Shown one piece after another: positions 25,445 to 33,476 of a stretch of 37,368 bases of DNA. A model generated the notes under the pieces. The model did no database searches. It worked only from the letters and a program-made list of their open reading frames with translations, and had not been told where the DNA came from. Every line of letters starts with the position of its first letter. The stretch's first letter is position 1. The DNA lies in NCBI GenBank assembly GCA_964374095.1, contig CAYJXJ010000024.1, positions 1-37,368 of the forward strand, read 5' to 3'. A program made the position numbers and the translations under genes. The DNA is from CAYJXJ01 sp964374095. GTDB taxonomy: Bacteria; Elusimicrobiota; Elusimicrobia; UBA1565; UBA9628.

Positions 25445-26641
25445 TCACGCCGCTTCCCAAAGCGTCGCCAAGCCTTGGCCGACCCCCACGCAGAGCGCGG
25501 TCAAACCGCGGCGGGCCTTGCGCCGGCGCATTTCATGGAGCAGGGTCACCGCGATGCGGCAGCCGCTCGAGCCCAGGGGGTGCCCCAGCGCGATCGCCCC
25601 GCCGTTGACGTTAAGCCGGTCTTGATCGATGCCCATTTCGCGGACGCACGCCAAGGTCTGCGCCGCGAAGGCTTCGTTGATCTCGACAAGGTCCACATCG
25701 GCCAGCTTCACTCCGGTCCGCTTGAGCAGTTTGCCGACAGCCGGCACCGGACCGATGCCCATAAAGGACGGATCGACGCCGGCCGACGCCGAAGCCACCC
25801 AGCGGCCAAGGGGGCTCAAGCCCATGGCTCGGGCCTTGGCCGCTTCCATCAGAAGCACGGCGGAGGCCCCGTCGTTCAGGCTTGAGCTATTGCCCGCGGT
25901 CACGGTGCCTTCTCCTCGAAAAGCTGGTTTCAGCATGGCCAGCTTTTCGAGGGACGCGTCCTCCCGCGGCGTCTCGTCCTGCGAGACCTCGACGGATCCC
26001 TTCTTTCCCTCGATGACGATCGGCACGATCTCATCCTTAAACCTGCCGCGGCTCGCCACCGCGCGCCGGTGGCTGCGCCAGGCGAAGGCGTCCTGGTCCG
26101 CGCGGGAAATCTTGTGCTTTTGCGCCAGATTTTCGGCTGTCTCGCCCATGGAGAGCAGGGGGATGAGCTTCTCCATATTGGGATTTGGGAATCGCCACCC
26201 GAGTGCCGAATCGTAAGCCGTGAGGTTGCCGTACGGGTAGGCCGATTCGGCCTTGGGAAGGACCCAGGGGGCCCGGCTCATGCTTTCGACTCCCCCCGCG
26301 ATATAAACGTCGCCCTCGCCGGCGAGAATGGCCCGCGCCGCGCTGTTGATCGCCTCGAGTCCCGAAGCGCAGAGCCGGTTGACGGTGCAGCCGGGGACCG
26401 ACTGCGGCAGTCCCGCCAGGAGCGCCGCCATGCGGGCGATGTTGCGGTTGTCTTCTCCCGCTTGGTTGGCGCAGCCCAAATAAACGTCGGTGATCTCAGC
26501 TGGATCAACTGGTCCCCGTCGGACCAACTCCTTGATCACGGCCGCGGCCAGATCATCCGGACGCACCGCGGCCAGCGCCCCCCCCAACCGGCCCACGGGC
26601 GAGCGCGCCGCGGCGACGACCACTGCCTCACGAGACGCCAT
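25445..26641 (-). CDS. Acetyl-CoA acetyltransferase / 3-ketoacyl-CoA thiolase, 398 aa
   Basis: Full-length thiolase. Catalytic Cys91 in VNRLCASGLEA, the NEAFAAQ motif, the GHPLGSSGCR histidine, and the second Cys in LCVGVGQG. It either condenses or cleaves acyl-CoA units; chain length is not clear. The ribosome site is GGGAGG. It overlaps the end of the upstream thioesterase by 14 bases and is the last gene of a four-gene minus-strand run. Confidence 0.92.
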   Translation of the reverse strand: MASREAVVVAAARSPVGRLGGALAAVRPDDLAAAVIKELVRRGPVDPAEITDVYLGCANQAGEDNRNIARMAALLAGLPQSVPGCTVNRLCASGLEAINSAARAILAGEGDVYIAGGVESMSRAPWVLPKAESAYPYGNLTAYDSALGWRFPNPNMEKLIPLLSMGETAENLAQKHKISRADQDAFAWRSHRRAVASRGRFKDEIVPIVIEGKKGSVEVSQDETPREDASLEKLAMLKPAFRGEGTVTAGNSSSLNDGASAVLLMEAAKARAMGLSPLGRWVASASAGVDPSFMGIGPVPAVGKLLKRTGVKLADVDLVEINEAFAAQTLACVREMGIDQDRLNVNGGAIALGHPLGSSGCRIAVTLLHEMRRRKARRGLTALCVGVGQGLATLWEAA

Positions 26642-27041
26642 CGTGCCTCCCGACCAGCTCCTTGAATTGGGCCGAGACGCGCCTCACCCGGCCCGCCTTG
26701 TAATCAAAGCCCACCTGCACGGTGCGGGCCTCGGCCACGAGGCGCCCCGTGGCCCTGTCCTCGATGCGATAGACCATCTCGAAGCTCGCCCCTCCGATGT
26801 GGGCCACGCGCACGCCCGCCACCAAGGTCTCCCCCACGAAACCCGGGCTCCGGTAGTCGATCTCAACGCGGGCGAGTATAAATTCCACCCCCCGAAAGTC
26901 CGTGATCCCGGAAACCTGCCGGATATACTCCATGCGCGCCAGCTCCAGGTAGCTCAGATAGACCGCGTTGTTGATGTGGCCCATGGCATCGGTGTCCCGG
27001 AAGCGCACCTGGATGTCGAGAGTGGTCTTAAAACCGGTCAC
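26628..27041 (-). CDS. Hotdog acyl-CoA thioesterase (YbgC/4-hydroxybenzoyl-CoA type), 137 aa
   Basis: The start is GTG 27041, overlapping the previous stop (GTGA). The signature is VRFRDTDAMGHINNAVYLSYLE: the Asp of DTDAMGH is the catalytic residue of this class, followed by ARMEYIRQ. It hydrolyses acyl-CoA thioesters in the cytoplasm. It lies between a second hotdog gene and thiolase. Confidence 0.88.
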   Translation of the reverse strand: MTGFKTTLDIQVRFRDTDAMGHINNAVYLSYLELARMEYIRQVSGITDFRGVEFILARVEIDYRSPGFVGETLVAGVRVAHIGGASFEMVYRIEDRATGRLVAEARTVQVGFDYKAGRVRRVSAQFKELVGRHDGVS

Positions 27042-27430
27042 CGCGCCTCCCGCAGCAGGCGCGCGAAGCGCCCGCGCGTCATGACCACCTGCAGGATCGA
27101 ACCCTCGCCGATCTTGCGCTGGCGCGAATAGACAGCCACTCGGGTATAGACCCGGGCGCCGCGCACGCGCACGAGGGTGCACACGACGTGCAGGGGCGCC
27201 CCGATGCGGGCGGGACGCAGATGCTTGACCAAGACCGCGCCTCCGACCGCCTCCTCATCCGGCTCGAGATAGGGGGCCAACAGCATCCGGGAGGCCGTTT
27301 CCATATGATAGACCATGGCCCAGGTCGCGTAGAGGCGGTGCGCCACCAGCCCCTCCAAGTAGGGTTTGTGGGTGGGCTTGACCGTGGCCGGCAAATCCAC
27401 TTTGATGCCCGCGCGAAAACCCGCCTTCAT
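27038..27430 (-). CDS. Hotdog thioesterase, fluoroacetyl-CoA thioesterase (FlK)-like, 130 aa
   Basis: The hotdog pattern ATWAMVYHMETASRMLLAPYL, then GGAVLVKHLRPARIGAPLHV fits the FlK-like 'thioesterase family' proteins (H-L-x-P at the active site). It overlaps the glycosyltransferase end by ATGA and the next hotdog start by GTGA. Confidence 0.75.
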   Translation of the reverse strand: MKAGFRAGIKVDLPATVKPTHKPYLEGLVAHRLYATWAMVYHMETASRMLLAPYLEPDEEAVGGAVLVKHLRPARIGAPLHVVCTLVRVRGARVYTRVAVYSRQRKIGEGSILQVVMTRGRFARLLREAR

Positions 27431-28779
27431 GCCGGCCCCATGGCATCCAGCGCGGTCTTGAGCACCAAATCCGCCGCGGTTTGGAAAGACATGCGCGCCG
27501 CGGCGTCCCGCGCCGCCCTCCCCATCGCGGCGAGGGCCTCCGGCCGGCGCAGCAGCTCCCGCAGGGCCCCGGCCAATCCCTCGGGAGCGCGGGCCGGGCT
27601 CGGGTAAGGCACCATGCGGCCGAAGGCGGGGTCCATGAGGTCGCGGACCCCGTAATGATCGCTCGATAGGATCGGCAGGCCCGCCTGCATGGCCTCGACG
27701 ATATTCAAGCCGTAGCTCTCGTGGATCGACGGGGAGACGAAGAGATGCGCGATCCGGAAGTAAAGCCCCTTCTCGTTGGAAGGCAAATACCCCGGAAAGA
27801 AGACTCTCACGCGCTTGAGGGCCGCGGCTTCCGCCGAGACGCGGCGCATGTAGGCCGCGCCCTGCATGAAGGCGGGCTCCCCGCAGAGCAGCAGGCAGAT
27901 ATCGCGCCCGGTCAGGTCCGGATCGTCCTCCACCCGACGAAGGGCCTTAAGAAGAAGATGGAGGCCTTTCTCTGGAGAAATTCGGCTTAACGTCATCAGC
28001 ACAACGGTGTCCGGCCGAATTTGGAAATGACGACGGAGGTCCTCCAAGGCCTCCGGCCTGGGAGGACTGCAGGGCTCCTTCCAGCAGCCCCACGGCACCA
28101 CCACCATGCGCCCTGGAAGCTCGCCGGCATCCGCCGCGACATCGGCGTAGCAGCGTTCGATCGTGCCGGCCATGGTCCGGGAGGGGATCACCATGCGCCG
28201 GGAGTAGCGCACCGTGTCGCTTTGTTTCTCGAAGATCAGCCGCAGCATGTCCGGAATCAGCCACCGGCCGCCGAGGCGCCGCGAACGCTCATAGAGACGG
28301 GTCAGCCTCTCGGGCCTTATGAAATTGCGCAAGTACAGCTTGTTGAAATAGTCGACCACGTCGACATGCCAGAGACTGACCACGGGATAGCCCGCCGCGG
28401 CGATGGGCGCCAGGGTGGGCCCTTCGGCGATGTCGTTGACCAAGACGCAAGTATTGGCGGGATCACAGCGGGCGCGGTTGGAGAGCACCCATTCCGTGGT
28501 GGCCGCCTCGAAGCGCCGGGCGAACCGGGCGTATTCCAACTCCGAGAGACTCACGAGGGACTCGCCGTTGCCCGCCCGGGGCAGTGGGACGTACTCGATT
28601 CCCGGGACCGGAGCCTCCGGGCCGGCCCCGAGGGCCGTGATCGTGACTCCCGCATCCCGCGGCCAATGCCGCAGGAGCTGCAGGCCCACCATCGCCCCGC
28701 CCCCCAGCGGGGTGCGGTCCATGCAGTAGCCGAGGTGGCTGCCGATGAAAACGATTCGCTTCACGGTCTCTGGAGCCAT
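27427..28779 (-). CDS. GT4-family glycosyltransferase, 450 aa
   Basis: GT-B fold. The N-terminal domain has VFIGSHLGYCMDRTPLGGGA; the C-terminal domain has VLMTLSRISPEKGLHLLLKA and HESYGLNIVEAMQAGLPILS, the E-x7-E motif of GT4 retaining transferases. It transfers a sugar from an activated donor; the acceptor is unknown. The start is ATG 28779 (MAPETVKRIVF) or GTG 28764; the frame extends upstream across the promoter and is rejected. It is an unexpected partner for two thioesterases and a thiolase. Confidence 0.85.
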   Translation of the reverse strand: MAPETVKRIVFIGSHLGYCMDRTPLGGGAMVGLQLLRHWPRDAGVTITALGAGPEAPVPGIEYVPLPRAGNGESLVSLSELEYARFARRFEAATTEWVLSNRARCDPANTCVLVNDIAEGPTLAPIAAAGYPVVSLWHVDVVDYFNKLYLRNFIRPERLTRLYERSRRLGGRWLIPDMLRLIFEKQSDTVRYSRRMVIPSRTMAGTIERCYADVAADAGELPGRMVVVPWGCWKEPCSPPRPEALEDLRRHFQIRPDTVVLMTLSRISPEKGLHLLLKALRRVEDDPDLTGRDICLLLCGEPAFMQGAAYMRRVSAEAAALKRVRVFFPGYLPSNEKGLYFRIAHLFVSPSIHESYGLNIVEAMQAGLPILSSDHYGVRDLMDPAFGRMVPYPSPARAPEGLAGALRELLRRPEALAAMGRAARDAAARMSFQTAADLVLKTALDAMGPA

Positions 28780-28791
28780 CCGGGAGGCGTG

Positions 28792-28800
28792 ATTATAACA
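28792..28800 (-). promoter_or_regulatory. Extended -10 promoter of the glycosyltransferase operon
   Basis: TGT-TATAAT (minus strand, -10 at 28797-28792) with a weak -35. Predicted +1 near 28785 leaves 6 nt to ATG 28779 or 21 nt to GTG 28764. It is divergent from the thiolase promoter about 50 bases away. Confidence 0.5.
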
Positions 28801-28824
28801 TTTGCCGCCGGGAACACCGGAGTA

Positions 28825-28853
28825 TTGCCCCTGGGCAGGGCAAGGGCTATAAT
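28825..28853 (+). promoter_or_regulatory. Sigma70 promoter of the second thiolase
   Basis: TTGCCC (28825-28830), 17-base spacer, TATAAT (28848-28853). TTGCCC and GGGCAA form an inverted repeat across the -35 and spacer (28825-28843), a possible regulator site. Confidence 0.7.
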
Positions 28854-28890
28854 AGGGGGGACACACCCCACTCCCAGGGAGGACCACTCA

Positions 28891-30243
28891 ATGTTCGCCG
28901 AATCAAAGAAGATCGTGCTGTGCCAGGGCGCCCGCACGCCGATCGGCCACATCTCGCGCTCGCTCTCGAACCTCAAGCCTGAGGATCTCATGCGCATGGC
29001 CCTGGAAGCCGTGCTCTCCCGCGCCAAGCTATCTAAGGAAGCGGTTGATGGTCTCATCGTGGGCTGGGTGGGCCAATCCTTCTCCGCCCCCAACATCGCC
29101 CGCGTGACGGTCTTAAACGCCGGCCTGCCCGAAAAGACTCAGGCGGTCACGGTCCAGAACAACTGCATCTCCTCGATCGAGGCCATCTCGTCAGCTTCGC
29201 GCTGCATACTGGCGGGCGAAGGCGAGCTCTACATCGCCGGCGGCACGGAGTGCATGTCGCGCATCCCCTACACCATCGACGGCGCGCGCTCCTCCAAGGC
29301 CCTGCGCAGCCTCGACACGGTCAAGAACAAGTGGGGCGAGCTCCTGCAGAGCCAGGACGTCGCCGTCGTCGACGCCCTAGAGACCGGCCTGACCGATCCC
29401 GTCAAGAAGATCAACATGGCCGCCACGGCCGAGGTCTCGGCCCAGATTTACGGCGTGACGCGGGAGGCCCAGGACGCCTACGCCCAGGAAAGCTTCCGCC
29501 GCTCCATCACGGGCTGGAATTCAGGCTTCTACGCCTCCCATGTCCAGAGCGCCGGCAGCAACGGCACCGCCCTTTTGGAGAAGGACGAATATCCCTTCCT
29601 GCGCGAGGACCTGGTGTCAAAGCCCCAGATGTTCGCCAAGGCCCCGGTGCTCTTTGACAACTCGGCGTATCCCTTGAAGCGGTTCTACGAAGACTACGGC
29701 GGGTTCATGGAGGGCAAAACCTATCTCGAAGGGGCCAAGGGCACGGTCACCCTGTTCAACGCCTGCGGCCGCTCCGATGGAGCCTCCGCCATCATCGTGG
29801 CCACGGAAGCCCGGGCCAAGTCCCTGGGCCTGGAAATACTCGCCGAAATCAAGGGCTGGGGCTTCATGGGCAACAACCCCGCGCACATGGGGGTCTCGCC
29901 CGCCCTGGCCGCTCCCGTGGCCCTGAAGCGGGCGGCAATCTCCTTCGACCAACTCTCCAATATCGAGCTTCACGAGCCTTTCGCCGCCACGGTCTTATCC
30001 ATCTTCAAGCTCGGAAAAGAGAGGTTCGGCCACGACTGGGAGTCCACGTTCAAGTCGGGCGCCATGAACCCCAACGGCGGCTCCATCTCGCTGGGGCACC
30101 CGCTGGGCGCGACCGGCGTGCGCCTGATGCTCAACCTTCTCTACGCCATGAAGCCCGACCCCAAGTCCCGCTACGGCATGATCGCGGCCTGCGCGGGCGG
30201 CGGGATGGGCGGGGCGCTCGTGGTTGAGAAACACCCGGGCTGA
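28891..30243 (+). CDS. FadI-like acetyl-CoA acyltransferase (thiolase), 450 aa
   Basis: Catalytic Cys92 in VQNNCISSIEAIS, GHPLGATGVR histidine and the second Cys in AACAGGGMGGAL. The usual NEAFA is HEPFA here; the His matches the HEAFA of FadI / trifunctional beta subunits, while Pro instead of Ala is uncommon. It is longer than the first thiolase, also like FadI. It probably acts in beta-oxidation of longer acyl-CoA. ATG 28891 follows GGGAGG; the longer open frame upstream is antisense to the glycosyltransferase. No FadJ-like partner is adjacent. Confidence 0.9.
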   Translation: MFAESKKIVLCQGARTPIGHISRSLSNLKPEDLMRMALEAVLSRAKLSKEAVDGLIVGWVGQSFSAPNIARVTVLNAGLPEKTQAVTVQNNCISSIEAISSASRCILAGEGELYIAGGTECMSRIPYTIDGARSSKALRSLDTVKNKWGELLQSQDVAVVDALETGLTDPVKKINMAATAEVSAQIYGVTREAQDAYAQESFRRSITGWNSGFYASHVQSAGSNGTALLEKDEYPFLREDLVSKPQMFAKAPVLFDNSAYPLKRFYEDYGGFMEGKTYLEGAKGTVTLFNACGRSDGASAIIVATEARAKSLGLEILAEIKGWGFMGNNPAHMGVSPALAAPVALKRAAISFDQLSNIELHEPFAATVLSIFKLGKERFGHDWESTFKSGAMNPNGGSISLGHPLGATGVRLMLNLLYAMKPDPKSRYGMIAACAGGGMGGALVVEKHPG

Positions 30244-30256
30244 GGCCTGCGGCGCG

Positions 30257-30961
30257 CTATTTCGAGCCGGTCTCGACCTGCAGTTCGGAACCGGGAAAAC
30301 CCGTCTCGGGAATAATGGCGCGGCTGAGCGCCATGAACTCGCCTTCGGTGATCGCGTGGAACCACGCGTCGCCGGCCCACTCCCGGCCCACGGACTTTCC
30401 ATCCGCGTCCACGAGGCTCTCCTCGACGATCCGCGGAAAAAGGTCTCCGTAGATCCAGAGCATGCGCGCGCCGGTCAACTGCGATACGGCCGCCCGCCGC
30501 GACGCGGCGGTCTCCTTGGAAATCGTTCCCGCCGCGGCCATCTCCGTGAGCTTCGCGGCGAGCTTGGCCTCCAGTTCGGCCTGCTTCTTCTCTATCTCAC
30601 CGCCCAGCTTCCAGACCTGCGCCGACCAGGCCTCCATGCCGAGGCGATCCGAGGAGCCCTCGGGATGGCGAGCGGCGAGCCGATCGTAAAGAGCTCGAGC
30701 TTTGGCCTTCGTATCCCGCCAAGAGCCCGCCATCTTGCGAAGTTCGGCGAGCCTCTCGGCCGCGATCGCAACGCCTTGGATTTCTTTCGCTGCGGGAACG
30801 ACCGGCACGGCATCGTCCTGGGACTTGGCATCGGCCATGAACTCGGCGAAGCCCGGGGCTCCCTGGTCCAGCTTGATGTTGATCCGCTGAGCGAATGCGG
30901 ATTGCGTCCCTAAAATCGCGACAACGGCCGCGAACGCGGCGGAAGGAAATCGGTGGCTCAT
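30257..30961 (-). CDS. Secreted protein of unknown function, 234 aa
   Basis: The start is ATG 30961 (AAAGGAGG upstream), giving a textbook signal peptide (HRFPSAAFAAVVAILGTQSAFA). The mature part is charged and helical (EIEKKQAELEAKLAAKLTEM) with a more structured C-terminus (ARMLWIYGDLFPRIVEESLV; EFMALSRAIIPETGFPG). The same ending style suggests a periplasmic protein. No family is recognised. Confidence 0.7.
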   Translation of the reverse strand: MSHRFPSAAFAAVVAILGTQSAFAQRINIKLDQGAPGFAEFMADAKSQDDAVPVVPAAKEIQGVAIAAERLAELRKMAGSWRDTKAKARALYDRLAARHPEGSSDRLGMEAWSAQVWKLGGEIEKKQAELEAKLAAKLTEMAAAGTISKETAASRRAAVSQLTGARMLWIYGDLFPRIVEESLVDADGKSVGREWAGDAWFHAITEGEFMALSRAIIPETGFPGSELQVETGSK

Positions 30962-31038
30962 GTCGGGTAAGGCCTCCTTTCGGAACGGCACACCCTGAGC
31001 ATAGCCCGGCGCGCGGCGGCGAGCAGGTGTCCGTGGGC

Positions 31039-31218
31039 CTAGGAGGGGCTAGGTCCTTGGGTGGATGGTTCGGCCAAAGCCTGGATCTGGCGATCATGGA
31101 CCCCGCCGAAGAGAATCTGCACCGAGATCGCGCCGAGCAAGGCCATGAGCATGTCTTTCTGCGCGTCCCACACGTCGCCCTGCGAACCCAAGAAGGCGAT
31201 CCCCGCGTCGGGAGCGGC
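31039..31218 (-). pseudogene. C-terminal remnant of a DUF2238 (YjdF-like) membrane protein
   Basis: About 60 codons encode AFLGSQGDVWDAQKDMLMAL, then LGAISVQILFGGVHDRQI. The GSQGDVWDAQ-DM and HDRQ motifs are typical of the end of the ~200-aa DUF2238 membrane proteins. The upstream sequence in frame is unrelated nonsense, so the N-terminal two thirds are lost. Confidence 0.45.
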
Positions 31219-31504
31219 TGTGCGGAAGGTCGTTGTCGGAAAGTTATTGCCACTGCGGCCGTTTTCCAAACCTATCCGCCCCGGTGCGGATAAGGTCACC
31301 CCGCTCGCCTCGGCCGTGTGCCGCTGCGTCCGGACGCAGTGGCCCACGGCTGCACAGGTCCCTCGGAGCCTAGCCGCCCACGCACTCCCAATCTTTCAGC
31401 GCACCCCTTAAACCCGTGGCGAATTCATCGCCGCGTGTACTAGCATCGGCCAGAGAAGACCCCCCGCGGCCTCAAGGCCCACCCGGTCCTAGGTCCAGCG
31501 CTTC
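31219..31504. other. Gene-free stretch with two hairpins
   Basis: No convincing coding frame. A hairpin TATCCGC/GCGGATA with a 6-base loop lies at 31273-31292, and a 16-base perfect palindrome (CTGCGTCC/GGACGCAG) at 31324-31339. Neither is followed by a T-run. Confidence 0.4.
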
Positions 31505-31533
31505 TTGTCGGCGCGTCGAAAGCGGGCTATGCT
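31505..31533 (+). promoter_or_regulatory. Sigma70-like promoter, predicted leaderless start
   Basis: TTGTCG (31505-31510), 17-base spacer, TATGCT (31528-31533). +1 falls on 31540, the A of the ATG. No ribosome site is present. Confidence 0.5.
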
Positions 31534-31539
31534 TGCTCC

Positions 31540-32139
31540 ATGCGGCATCTGGGTGGCTTCCTCACTTTGGCCGTAGCCGCCACCCTTCTTCGGCCGTTCC
31601 CGGCCGAGGCGCAGGGCGCAATTGAGATCCGCTCCAACACCCGCGTAGACGGCAGCCTCTCGGAAGGCAAGATGTCGCTGGTCCTGGCCGACGTGCGTTT
31701 TCGACCCGACGACGGCGCCGGCTGGACCGACCGGTATTTCCTCAACGCTGGGGTCGACGAGCAGGCCTCTCTCTCGGTCGTTTCCGTCATTTGCCAAGCT
31801 GGGCGCCTGCTCGGGTACAAAGGCTTCAACCAGCGGCTTAGCGAGCTCTCCGGCAGCTTCTCCATCGGAGAGTTCCTGGCGACCGGCTCCATAACCCCAC
31901 TCATGCTCGCCCGCGCCCATCCCTGGCTGCTGACCAGCCGCGACCCGGTTTCCGGATTCGAGCGCCGACACGATCCCGCCGCCATTTGCGGCGAGGCCTT
32001 CCGCGCGACCCGGCAAGACGTCAATCTCCTCAAGACCCCGAAAGGGTCCTCCGGGATTTTCTCCTGGGAATACCAGGACGGGCGCCGCCGGCTGGAGTTG
32101 CGTTGGGCCCGGCCGTCCCGGCCCAATCCCGGCGGCTGA
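31540..32139 (+). CDS. Secreted protein of unknown function, 199 aa
   Basis: Signal peptide MRHLGGFLTLAVAATLLRPF ending PAEAQG. The mature part begins AIEIRSNTRVDGSLSEGKMS and has two Cys (VICQAG; AICGEAF) that could form a disulfide. It ends RRRLELRWARPSRPNPGG, which overlaps the convergent acetyltransferase by 110 bp. No family is recognised. Confidence 0.65.
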   Translation: MRHLGGFLTLAVAATLLRPFPAEAQGAIEIRSNTRVDGSLSEGKMSLVLADVRFRPDDGAGWTDRYFLNAGVDEQASLSVVSVICQAGRLLGYKGFNQRLSELSGSFSIGEFLATGSITPLMLARAHPWLLTSRDPVSGFERRHDPAAICGEAFRATRQDVNLLKTPKGSSGIFSWEYQDGRRRLELRWARPSRPNPGG

Positions 32140-32671
32140 GCTGGTAGCGATACTCGTCGCTCGACGCGCCCTTGAAGAAATCGGCCCCCTTCTTGACCCC
32201 GACCCGCTTGAATCCCAAGGATTCGACCAGCCGAATGGAGGCTTCGTTGCGGGTGTCCATTTCCGCGGCGACGCGCCCAAGTTCATGGGTTTCGAAGAGT
32301 TCCCGCAGCATGGCCCGGCACCCCTCCACCGCGAAACCCCGGCGCCAAAACCGCGGGAACACCGTGTAGGCGATCAGGGCCGGGCCACGGCCCAGCGTGG
32401 CTTGCAGCCATCCTACATACGCGCCTCTCGAAGAGAGGCGCAGGGCCCAGTTGAGCCAGATTTCCTTGCCGTCCGGCGAGCGGCGCTTGGCGAGGAGACG
32501 ATATCTCGCTTTCAGAGCCTGCAGGCTCGCCGGGGGAACCGTCGGGATGAACCGGTAGAGCCGCGGGTCCTGCAGGACGGCAAAGAGCGCCGCGGCATGG
32601 CCCGGGCGGAGCGGCTCGAGCACGAGCCGCTCCGTGCGAATGGGCCGCTCGCCGACCCCGGGGCGAGCCAA
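32030..32671 (-). CDS. GNAT-family N-acetyltransferase (RimJ/RimL-like), 213 aa
   Basis: RTERLVLEPLRPGHAAALFA at the N-terminus, PRFWRRGFAVEGCRAML (acetyl-CoA pyrophosphate loop, motif A) and NEASIRLVESLGFKRVGVKK are the hallmarks of RimJ/RimL-type GNAT enzymes, which acetylate protein N-termini or small molecules. The TTG start abuts the previous stop (TGATTG). The last ~33 residues after the GNAT fold lie in the overlap with the convergent gene and may be read-on rather than functional. Confidence 0.85.
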   Translation of the reverse strand: MARPGVGERPIRTERLVLEPLRPGHAAALFAVLQDPRLYRFIPTVPPASLQALKARYRLLAKRRSPDGKEIWLNWALRLSSRGAYVGWLQATLGRGPALIAYTVFPRFWRRGFAVEGCRAMLRELFETHELGRVAAEMDTRNEASIRLVESLGFKRVGVKKGADFFKGASSDEYRYQLSRRDWAGTAGPNATPAGGARPGIPRRKSRRTLSGS

Positions 32672-33472
32672 TCAGCTCGGGCGATCCGCCAAGGCGCGAA
32701 CCGCGGCCCAGGCCGCTTCGGGCGTGCGGACCTCGGCGGGGAACGCGATCCGGCAGCCCCGCACCCGTCCGCTGGCTTGGACCCGAAGATGAAAGCCCAG
32801 ACGGTCCACGGCCGTGATCTTGGGCTGCGAGACCTCCGGGCCGTACCGGCGGCACGCGATCGCGGCAAGGCAATCTGCGCCCTCGGCATGGAGCCTCAAG
32901 AGCAGGGCGGGGGCGGCCTCGGCCAAAGGATCGGGGCTGGCCGCCGTGTAGTCGGCCGCTTCGATCCAGCCCATGACCCCGAAGCCGCCGACGAAGTAGC
33001 TGTCGCTGACATCCAGCCGGGCGAAGAAGAAATCCGAGTAGTCGATCCAATGCCGCGCCGAGGGGTGGCGCTCCAAATAGGCGCGGCGCATCGGCTCTTC
33101 GGGCTCATGAATTCTCGCCACGGTCCCGATCAGCGTGACGCGGCCCGCGCCCAGCGGGTCTTGGGACGCCTCGGCCGCCGTCACCAACAGGCTCGAACGT
33201 CCATCGGCCAAAACGTTCTTGGAATGCACGGCCATGGCGCTAATGAGAAAGACCGGCCGGCCCTCGCGGTCCAGGGAGTAGGGCATGACGGAGGCGAAGG
33301 GAAAGCCGACGGCCTTTTGGCTGTTCGTGGCTAGGGCGCCCACCCGAGACTGCGCGACCAGCGTCTTGGCGCGCTCCGCGAAAGTCGGCTCCGGGACTTC
33401 GGGCCCGGCGACGTGCGCTCCACCCGCGGCATGAGCTCCGGGCCGGCGTGACGCGCGTGATCGTGGGGGCAT
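32672..33472 (-). CDS. HugZ-like FMN-binding split-barrel protein with DUF2470, 266 aa
   Basis: A pyridoxamine-oxidase-like split barrel (VGALATNSQKAVGFPFASVM; RPVFLISAMAVHSKNVLADG; SSLLVTAAEASQDPLGAGRV) followed by HWIDYSDFFFARLDVSDSYF and a C-terminal DUF2470 segment (LLRLHAEGADCLAAIACRRY). This architecture is found in the HugZ/heme-utilisation and CREG-like families; heme binding is possible. It starts 4 bases after the recombinase stop. Confidence 0.82.
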   Translation of the reverse strand: MPPRSRASRRPGAHAAGGAHVAGPEVPEPTFAERAKTLVAQSRVGALATNSQKAVGFPFASVMPYSLDREGRPVFLISAMAVHSKNVLADGRSSLLVTAAEASQDPLGAGRVTLIGTVARIHEPEEPMRRAYLERHPSARHWIDYSDFFFARLDVSDSYFVGGFGVMGWIEAADYTAASPDPLAEAAPALLLRLHAEGADCLAAIACRRYGPEVSQPKITAVDRLGFHLRVQASGRVRGCRIAFPAEVRTPEAAWAAVRALADRPS

Positions 33473-33476
33473 GGGG

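Noticed and set aside
28021..28890. 290-codon N-terminal extension of the second thiolase
   Set aside because: Antisense to the glycosyltransferase and crosses the divergent promoter; ATG 28891 has a good ribosome site and starts the thiolase fold.
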